Origin: Heliocidaris erythrogramma
Lineage: Eukaryota > Echinodermata > Echinoidea > Camarodonta > Echinometridae
Reading direction: 5' to 3'
NCBI GenBank assembly: GCA_025617745.1
Contig: CM046853.1
Span: forward strand, 5,638,873 to 5,702,872
DNA length: 64,000 nt
Shown: positions 55,743 to 64,000 of the stretch, in pieces
Layout of the letters: every line of letters begins with the position of its first letter
Position numbering within the stretch: the first letter of the stretch is position 1
Position numbers and translations under genes: made by a program
Notes under the pieces: generated by a model
What the model saw: the letters and a program-made list of their open reading frames with translations, nothing else
What the model was told of the DNA's origin: nothing
The model's database searches: none

Positions 55743-57458
55743 TTAATAAGGAAAAGGGGAAATCTATATCTATAAACAAGCAAATAAATAACAAAAAGAA
55801 AATAGGGAAAAAAATCTATGTCCACATTTAGTAAAAGTAAATTACTGGTGTTTCCCATGTCCCCAATTTTTAATTATTTTAGTATGTGTGTAAGCCATAA
55901 CTATAAATATTTAAGCAATGGATATTTGTTGAATGATAATGAGGAGAACTCTATTTACAAGGAAGGCATGTATGTTGAGGAATACATTACGAAATGGTGA
56001 TATAAATATGATGCACTCTATAACAAGTACTAACTCACACCTACTAAGTTTCCTGAGAATTATCTTCTTGATTTCATCTCAATTTCATAATCTTTCAGCT
56101 AATATATTGGGCTGAAATATCACAATTTAATCTGTCCATAAAAACCCCTTTTCTAAATCCTGGAAAAAAAGATATATACACTTCAATCAAATATGTAGAT
56201 GGGAAATATATGTCTTTGTAAGTGGGGAGCAATAACGTGTCTCCTGCATACAATTAAGACAATTACAAACTTCCTTTCTGTTATTGAGTTTTACAAAATA
56301 ATATGTGCAGCTGACATCAAACTTCATAAGAACTGACATTTGACCCATTTTTCTGTCATTTTCTTAGTCCTTTTCAGAGCATGAATACAAGAGGAAAAAA
56401 ATCTTACGATCCTGTTACTGAAATTTGAACTTGTGGAGCATTCCTTTGATAACATTCTTCACTTGTAATCACTAAGTACAGGAAAGAAAAGAAAGAATAA
56501 TCCACCACGTAGACAGGTCCCTATAAATGTTATATCACTTGATACGGATATCTACCGCAACTTCAAATTAGAAAAAGAGGAAATACAAAAAAGCACAGTG
56601 GATTTGCTTTTTTTATAACTTATGTTCTGCAACGTAATGATACAGAGCACCCTGCCATAATTAGTTTATTCCTGTGTAACAATAACATGATATCATCGTG
56701 TCTATTCTTAGCTATTAGTGACCTTATTTGTGTATGTTTACTTGTGTTTTCGGTTGTTGTCATACGACGAGAGATGATTTTCAAACTTCAGGTCGTGTTA
56801 GGATCCTTTCATCATCGTTAGCCATCTGATAAATCAGTCAAGTTGCCCTTACTCATTTCCCAATTGTATCGTTTGGTAAAGTGATGACTTGGTAGAAAGT
56901 AGAGACACAAGGCTCTTTTTCAACACCTTTGGCATTTCTAACACCATCAGGTTCTAAATAAGGAAACACTAACAATCCTCTGATGTCTTGATAAGATTTC
57001 TTACTATTTATATGTATCCATATGATGATGATTATGCACATCACACAACATATACAAATATGTAGATGTATTATTATGTACTGGGGATGATGGAGTTAAA
57101 AAAATATATATATTTTCTTTTTTTATTTTTTTTTTTTTTTTTTTTGGGGGGTGGGGATATTTTGAGGCTAACAATGATCCTTTTCTTCTGTTTTTATTGA
57201 ATTTGTTTTAAATGAAAAAGGGGGATGGAGCTTAAAGTAAATCAAACATTCATAACAAAACATTTGGTAGGAGCCTTAAATTTTCAATTTTTGTCTTGAA
57301 TAAATAAAATGAATAAGCAATATTTAGTTCCATTATTTAATTTCATTTTGTTCTATTTTCAAATCTGATAATTTGTAAATGAATACTGCTTTTATTAATG
57401 AATGTACACATTTCACTGCAGTAATATTAAAGATTTCAATGAAGATAAATGAACATAC

Positions 57459-57633
57459 CAAGTTGTGTAGTAGCCTCAACAATGGTCCAAGTAGTGTTCT
57501 TGATTCGACCTACTAAGAGACTGGTACTATAAGGGCGAAGACCATCTTGAAGGATCCTCATCAGGGCAGGGCATAGGTAGTGAAGGGCCAGGTGACCAAT
57601 GTCAGGGGTCTTCCAGGTGTTGCCAAGTTGGGC
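57459..57633 (-). CDS. RUSC: RUN and SH3 domain protein (RUSC1/RUSC2-like), first RUN exon in window
   Basis: RUSC proteins are adaptors with a RUN domain and a C-terminal SH3 domain; family members act in Rab-linked vesicle traffic and TRAF6/NEMO signalling. This exon (minus strand, acceptor TCTTTACAG, donor ACTTG|GTATGT) encodes the RUN core. It reads WKTPDIGHLALHYLCPALMR, then ILQDGLRPYSTSLLVGRIKN and TWTIVEATTQL. This corresponds to the family pattern VGHLxLxxLCPALxxxLxDGLxP ... WxVVEAS. With 51214-51319, 50288-50334, 42296-43046, 41773-41943 and 41117-41288 it forms one 1422-nt frame (473 residues plus stop) with all junction phases consistent. The N-terminal exons, often a large part of RUSC proteins, were not found up to 64000. 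Orthology to RUSC1 or RUSC2 cannot be decided. Confidence 0.93.
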
Positions 57634-60389
57634 CTGTAAAGATTGAAATGATTAAAATTATATATTTATGAAAATATAGATTTGAAATCAAGGGACTTGT
57701 AAAATTAAACAAATTGAAAATCTTTATATAAAGCATTTAACTGTGACTAATCAGTCATTCTATAAAAGTTCTTGAATAAACAATATGAACTGTAATAAAA
57801 ATAATATATTGTAGATCTTTTCACATGTATTACAGGCATTGTCATCTTCATGATTGCACAGATAACAATTAAAGAATTTAATCTCTTTGACCAAGAAGAA
57901 CAACCACATCCTACATCCTTCTAATTTGATAATGAAACAATGGACAAGGAATTCTTGGCATTATATTATTTTCTTATAAAATAGAGAACTCTTTTGGACA
58001 AAATATATGATTGTTTTTGATAGAGAGCATATCCCAATATCTATCAGCAGTGTGGTTTCAATTACTACACACACTAATCTTGTTTGTGAAAAATGACATT
58101 TTCCACTTCCACAACTGATCGTAATCTTTCATCAAAAGCTCATTAGGAAACCCAAGTTCAGGCCTCGGACAGATGAACAAAGCAAGCCATAATAATAACC
58201 TCATTACACAGCAATATTGTGGGTGCTTTCATTTTCAAGTTAGTTTCATTGTGGTGTACACGAGATGAGGTGAAAGTCCTATCCATTGAATATGGCACAG
58301 AAAAAATACAATTAGGAGAATAGGTGACTTAATTTTACACCATCATGATTTTTTTTTCGTATACTACTGTTCATTCATATAAATACTATTAGTTCAATGT
58401 AACTAGGTACTATCCATATATCACCTTCTTTTTAACAGATAACAAGAATGGAATCAGATAATCATTTTAACTTTTAAGAAAGTACCTTGAGTTGTGATAA
58501 TTACAAAGATTTTGAAAATGAGAACAAATTAAGTTTTATTCTTAAAATCAATAATAAAAACCTTTCGAGGAGTGCTTATTAAATGATTTCAAGATGGAGT
58601 AATAGTATCTCAAAAACTGTCCTATATAATAAGCCTACATGGGGAGGAACATGTACATGCCATAAAAAGAGGCTAAATTAATTTACTTATAACCAATATA
58701 TCCATGAACAGCTTTTGTGTCATGAATTTCATTCTAAATCTAATAAAGTTTCAATAACCTAGATATGGTGAATTCATTATCTTTATTGCATTAAAGAAGA
58801 ATGACTGCACATCATACAAATTTAGTTTGGTGTACAAGAACAGGGTGCTATTTTCTTGGAAGATTTCCTTCCTTTCTCCTATCCACATCTCAACCCTATT
58901 TTCATTCTTGAAATTGAAACACTATAAAAAATTAGACACTTCATTTTCAATAATTTTATCAAGAACTGAATGAATCAATATTTTTGTTAATAAAACTCTC
59001 ATAGACAGTATCAATCTAAATTGTAAAACTTCACACTTTGTTAACATTCTCAGCCAACATGGCTGAAATAGACATAAATTCTCATTTTATTCATTTATTA
59101 TGTGCAGGCATGCACCCAATCTGCACAATATATTTTGTTGAAGGATTTAAACCACTCACTGTCAGTGTGTATTATGTTGACCTACATAGCAGGGAATTCC
59201 AAGTTAGCTCGCAATAACAGAGCTACCCAAACTAATTGATATAGAATGGTTTTCTATCTCATCTTATTACAGCATTTCCAGCTCAGCAAAATGAATAGGA
59301 ATATGACAGGATGGTGGCTTGTAAAAGCAAATAGATTGGGGCAAGGCCATTTTTCAGCGGAAAGATAGGAAATATGAAATTGTTCATAAATCAATCCAAA
59401 TGGATGTGCACTTTGTGAGAGAGGATTGGAGTTCTTTGACGTAAGAGCTCCGTATTTCTCTCCGCTCCTCACACGGTAATTTGTCCAAATCATAAACTAA
59501 TAAGAATAGCCATAGGAATTTACAGGAAATGGAAAACAATTGCTGGGCATTGGTTGTTGAACTCAAACAGATTAACCCTCTCTCCGCAGACCACTGAAAT
59601 ACATGTAAGCTCACAACATGAAATAGGATAGCTCACCATAGATTTAGTTTAATATCAGTGGATCATATTTCTATGGCTCCAGAACTATTTGTGTTTTTAA
59701 AATTTAAAGGGTCACCTCACATGAAGCAATATACTAAATGAATTCAATTTTTAAAAACTTACGAGGAGTGCTCAAATGAGGAAATCTATAAGATTAATTC
59801 TTATTGAATAGGAATTATAAAGGTAAGGTTTAATAGATTATTTGTATACTTTACAAAAGATCCCTATGTACATGCACGTGACAAAAGAGCGAGTATAATG
59901 AGAACTATGTCACATACATACAATGTAATCACCTACCAAGGAAAGGAAACATCCAATCAATAAATGTGGAACTAATGAGATACCCTTTTAAAAATCAATT
60001 AAAACAAAACAATGCATCTAGTCAGGGGTAGCTTGTACCAGGAAAGGGCTTTTACGTCCACCCCACCCCTATTTGAGTCCAGACTTCTCATATCACATGT
60101 ACACGTAAAGGTAATGGCATATGGAGACTGCAAGAGAATAACTAGTTTGACGTCAGATATGATGGGTGCACTAAAGTCTAGCATCATTGATCAGAATTAC
60201 ATAATTTTAATTAATAACTCAATTCCACAAAATTATTTACAACTGAAGATTAAGTAGTGCATTGTCTAGGATATGAATGCAAAAAAATCTTAAAAGCAAT
60301 AGAAGGATTGTTATTAGCCCTTGTTTCACAATACCCAACAAGCATAGATTTTTTTGGTTAGCATAAATTCTACATATGCATGTAAAATT

Positions 60390-60725
60390 ATTTCTGGATA
60401 TATATATATTAACTGATCACTGTTATTATGATCTAATATGGCAGCATTTATACATATATACACATGTATGCTGCCACATTTTCAGTTCTTTCAAAAATAC
60501 TGGAAAAGTAAACTTATCCACAAATAATCAAAGATTCTCATTACACTGTGCTAAAATCAATAATTCTAATTTTCAATAATTTCTGGATATATATTTCAAC
60601 TGATCTATGATCTAATATGGCTGCCATATTTTCAGTTCTTTCATAAATACTGGAAAAGCTATACTCATCCACAAATAATCACAGATTGTCATTTCACTGT
60701 GCTAAACTCAATAATTCTACATGAT
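60390..60725. repeat. Tandem duplication, period about 190 bp
   Basis: TTTCTGGATATATAT at 60390 recurs at 60580. Both copies continue through GATCTAATATGG, TTTTCAGTTCTTTCA, ATACTGGAAAAG and CACTGTGCTAAA. Confidence 0.88.
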
Positions 60726-62924
60726 CATTTTATAAACATTTTATAAACGTTCACGCTACCTTCAATTTATGTAAGAGCATACTCTATTCTATTTCTTACT
60801 TGGCCCTGTACTACTACCCCCATGATTACATCAGCGCTGTAACACACTAAGGGCCATGTCCTTCCCTTAATGGTTTCATCCTGCCTCTAGTGGGTGTAAT
60901 GAAGAGACTTCATTTTATTGGCAAAAATAGCAGGAAGAGAGTCTGACTGCAAAGACATATTAGAATAAGCTCATGCAACATTTCAATCCAACCTGTTTGG
61001 AATGGACTTGGTGTTTGTGAGAAAATTCATGTAACAGAGGAAATCACACACGAGAGCATGATGGTATTAAATGATTGGGTAAGCACCAACCAGATTTTCG
61101 GCTCATTTGCTGTTCCTGTTGATTGTTATGAAGCAAAGTTGACAGCAACTGTTTTGTTTTTATGTTTAATTTAGAAGCAGAAAAAGGCAATCCATCAGTT
61201 TTCTTGCCAATGTTCTCAACATATTTGTGAATTTCTCAAATTTGCAAAGGTAGAAGTTATCACAAACTCAAGTAAGTAACATTGCAAGGTTAGAATCAAT
61301 ATTCAGCTTGATACTAAAAATGGTATTTAAAAAAAAAAAACGGTAAAAAAAAAAGGAAAAAAATCCAATATCGTTCACCCCTCAGAAAAAATGTTTTCTA
61401 TAAAAAGCTACGAAGCTTTAATCTTGCAATATCCCTGCTAGAGCAATTGTGCAGGCCAAGTGTGCCAGAATGGGGCCTAAAGCAGTGCTACATCTACAAG
61501 CCTCCATTAAATGAAATCATGTTCAAGAGCACGCTCCTGATCATCCAGGCCTGGGGTCCCAGGTCTAACATATGTTACGAACATGTTCTTTATTATATCA
61601 AGATAGAGTCAAGAGTTGATGTAGAGGTGAAGAGGGGAACGTCACATGACTCAAACCTCCCGTTTCAAACATTAATATCATCACGTCCCTGGGAGCTGGA
61701 GGCTTACGGAATCAAGTGAAGAGGGGGAGGTGGAATATGTTGCCCCCTTGCTTTTAGCAAGGAGATTTATGGAATATTGGTAATCTAAAGAGGGGGTAGG
61801 TGAACAACTGTCCTTTGCTTCTAGCTTGTAGCCTGACATTTAAAAAAATATATGTGTTCCTCTTTGATTGGAATTTAAGTTTGTGTGGGAATACTGTTTA
61901 TCATCTAGTGAAAGCCAGAAGGGTGTTAAGTCTATGTGTAAGTAAAATGATATGCCATCTGGATCACATATAATGCAATGGCCATAATAATAGAAGAAAA
62001 ACATAAACTTGTGTATGGTACAGTGGTCAGCACTTGAAATGAAAATACCACGAGGGTGTCATTAATAATGCATTGCGAGAATTTCCTCATTTATATGCAT
62101 AAGAGGAGACAAATATACATTTGTTTGTGGTTAAGTCATTGGGCAGGATATCAGTTTCTGAAGTGTTTTGTAACGTGACCTCACACAATCATTCAATCAA
62201 TTCCTCCTCTTTCTCTTAGCATCTCCTTTCTCTTGTATACAATTTAAATGGTTTCACATCTAAGATTCTTCTTTTGCACAAGCAAAAATAAAATTATTCT
62301 AAATGTTCCTTTGCAATGATAGACTCTAACAAAAATGTGATACGCTTCAAAGAATAATTACCTTTGCCAAGGGTAGCACACTACATCAAATTTCTGGAAA
62401 GGGTGATTAAATGATTGCAAAGAATTAAAGAGGTTTCAAGAGATGTTCATACATGATACCTAACTACCTGCTTTATAAGCCCTTTTAATTCAGCCAAGCC
62501 TTCCCATGCTACTGAACAAGAAATGGGTGTGTCCTCTGTTAGTAACATTAGAAGACATGACTTGACGTGATGGTGAAATGTGAGGATGTCAAGTCTAATG
62601 AGATTTTCCGTCAGCAAACAAACCGCTCTGCTGGTATCTTTTCAACTCAATGACAGATGGGAATCTAGGCCCCCTAGGGTAGACATTATACCTGTTTCGT
62701 TCCATGGCAGACTGACATAATCAATGCTTTTTTGTTATCCTGCGTCAAAAACATTTCAGGTTTCATTTGTAAGGCAACATGGAGGGGTTGATCATTCAGT
62801 TCACTTGATCATCGGGACCTCATGGTATAAATATCTTTCCAATGTTTTCATATCTTATCATGATATGGATATGAGATCCCTTCAAGAAAGAAAAAATGTA
62901 ATACTTGATGCCAAACAATCAATT

Positions 62925-62975
62925 TAACAATAATAATAATAATAATAGCTTCTTATAAAGCGCTTTATAGGCCCG
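62925..62975 (-). repeat. (ATT)n repeat end
   Basis: On the minus strand TATAAAGCGCTTTATAAGAAGC is followed by (TATTAT)n. It has the same tail type as 21450-21530. Confidence 0.5.
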
Positions 62976-64000
62976 TCAAGCATGACACTCATATATAAAT
63001 AAACAAAAGAAAATACATGTACACAAATATATACAATTTTAACTTATTCACCATCAACTTTACATCTAAACTCAATATCAAATTGTTTTAATCATATATG
63101 GAAAGTGTGTATAGCTGCTAAGAATTAAGAGTAGCATTTTAATCACAATTTTTTTCCATCTAAATATGTTTGTTGCTAATGGCTCCCCAAAAAACAGATT
63201 ACTATGAAACCTTGGCCAAGGTAAGCCGAGCCAACTGACGCATGATGAGGTTAGACTATGGGGATTTAATACTAGCCAATAAATTCCTGAACAATGCCAG
63301 ATGTTGGGCCAAGTCTAACAAGCTTTCCTGAATGTTGTGGCTAGCTGTCAACATGAATCAAGAACATTAGTAGTGATTTCATAGATCTGATTGTGCATTG
63401 TAAAGAGATTCTTTGATTTGGATGATTATTCTATGAATAGTGAGAAAATATGATAAAGAGAAAGAAACATAAGGTCTGTATGTGATGAAGAACAGAACTT
63501 TTAAGGCTGTTACAATCCCCATATACAATCTTGACGCAAATTCTAATACCCAGTACTAAAAACTTACTCAGGAAAATATGAATAAAATATGTAAAGTAAA
63601 GGAATTCTGTTTGACCAACTAATATTCAAGAACAAGAGTATATGTCACAAATAAAAGAGGCATACCAATAAAAAATATATGTAGGTCATTCATAGAGAAA
63701 GATTTAAATACCCGGACCAAGTTTATTATCAACAGTATTGCAATTGGCAGAAAGCAATAAGATCTTAATTAATCTTTCCTGCATTCACATTCCATTTAAC
63801 ATTAGTTCAAGGAATCTCACACATCAGACATACTGGCGACATGAAATCCTTAAGCGTACTTCTCCAATTAACACCTGCCCCGAAGAATTCACCTGTTGAG
63901 CGTGCATTTCTCCCTTCCAATCCGTAATCGGTAAACAGAATCCAACATGGTCCACCGAGCAATGTCAATTTCAGGGGAATTAAATTTAGGTGATGATGTT

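Larger units (their letters stand above)
51320..57458 (-). other. RUSC-like intron, 6.1 kb
   Basis: Purine-rich tracts at 51867-52265. A 42-bp-arm hairpin at 53223-53322. A locally GC-rich segment at 54140-54370. A (GA)n-(G)n microsatellite at 55695-55742. A T-run ending in G at 57117-57152. No exon recognised. Confidence 0.6.
57634..64000 (-). other. Upstream intron of the RUSC-like gene
   Basis: AT-rich. It contains a tandem duplication (60390-60725), a run of A-rich sequence (61325-61365) and an (ATT)n repeat end (62925-62975). A less AT-rich segment at 61440-61730 has a 90-codon plus-strand ORF without recognisable family. I found no further RUSC exon; a small or diverged one could be missed. 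Confidence 0.5.

Noticed and set aside
61447..61719. 90-codon ORF in a less AT-rich patch, considered as an upstream RUSC exon.
   Set aside because: It is on the opposite strand. The minus-strand translation shows no RUN-domain pattern or suitable splice sites.
1..64000. CRISPR arrays, bacterial operons or ribosome-binding sites.
   Set aside because: The window is eukaryotic (spliced genes, LTR/DIRS/LINE/SINE elements). No repeat-spacer array is present; the regular repeats are micro- and minisatellites.

Overview
This is a piece of an AT-rich animal genome: genes split by long introns, bounded by GT/AG signals, set among dense mobile DNA. The element mix suggests a marine invertebrate deuterostome, most likely an echinoderm. 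That mix is DIRS-type tyrosine-recombinase retrotransposons, a Ty3/Gypsy element, tRNA-derived SINEs whose tail resembles sea-urchin SINEs, and (ATT)n and (ATTC)n element tails. The species assignment is inference; no ribosomal or mitochondrial marker is present.

Layout. 46-115 is a tRNA-like SINE head. 1025-7242 is a decayed DIRS retrotransposon (DIRS-A) on +. It probably lies in an intron of NAXE, whose last two coding exons are at 8685-8943 and 9609-9811 (+). 11958-18162 is a second, better preserved DIRS element (DIRS-B, +), downstream of NAXE. A Kelch-like (BTB-BACK-Kelch) gene has its whole coding region in one exon at 21690-23588 (-). A SINE (23953-24166) and a fold-back repeat follow. 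25295-33726 is a Ty3/Gypsy LTR retrotransposon on -, with 219-bp LTRs that read as identical, an intact gag, and an intact pol ending in a PHD finger. 34392-35380 is the 3' end of a non-LTR (LINE) element on +. From 41117 to 57633, six exons on - encode the C-terminal 473 residues of a RUN and SH3 domain protein (RUSC1/RUSC2 family). Its 5' exons lie beyond the window or were not found. The rest is intron and intergenic DNA with microsatellites, minisatellites, tandem duplications and one long near-perfect hairpin (53223-53322).

The host genes are unrelated: NAD(P)HX repair (NAXE), a presumed Cullin-3 adaptor (Kelch-like) and a vesicle-traffic or signalling adaptor (RUSC). The most distinctive content is in the mobile elements. 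Both DIRS copies show the full ITR / internal-complementary-region circle-junction layout. The Gypsy element combines a Gag with an N-terminal helix-hairpin-helix-like segment and a heptad coiled coil, a candidate -1 frameshift signal at the gag/pol join (GGAAAAC, 5-nt spacer, 8-bp GC stem), and a C-terminal PHD finger. The PHD finger would be a plausible chromatin-targeting module.
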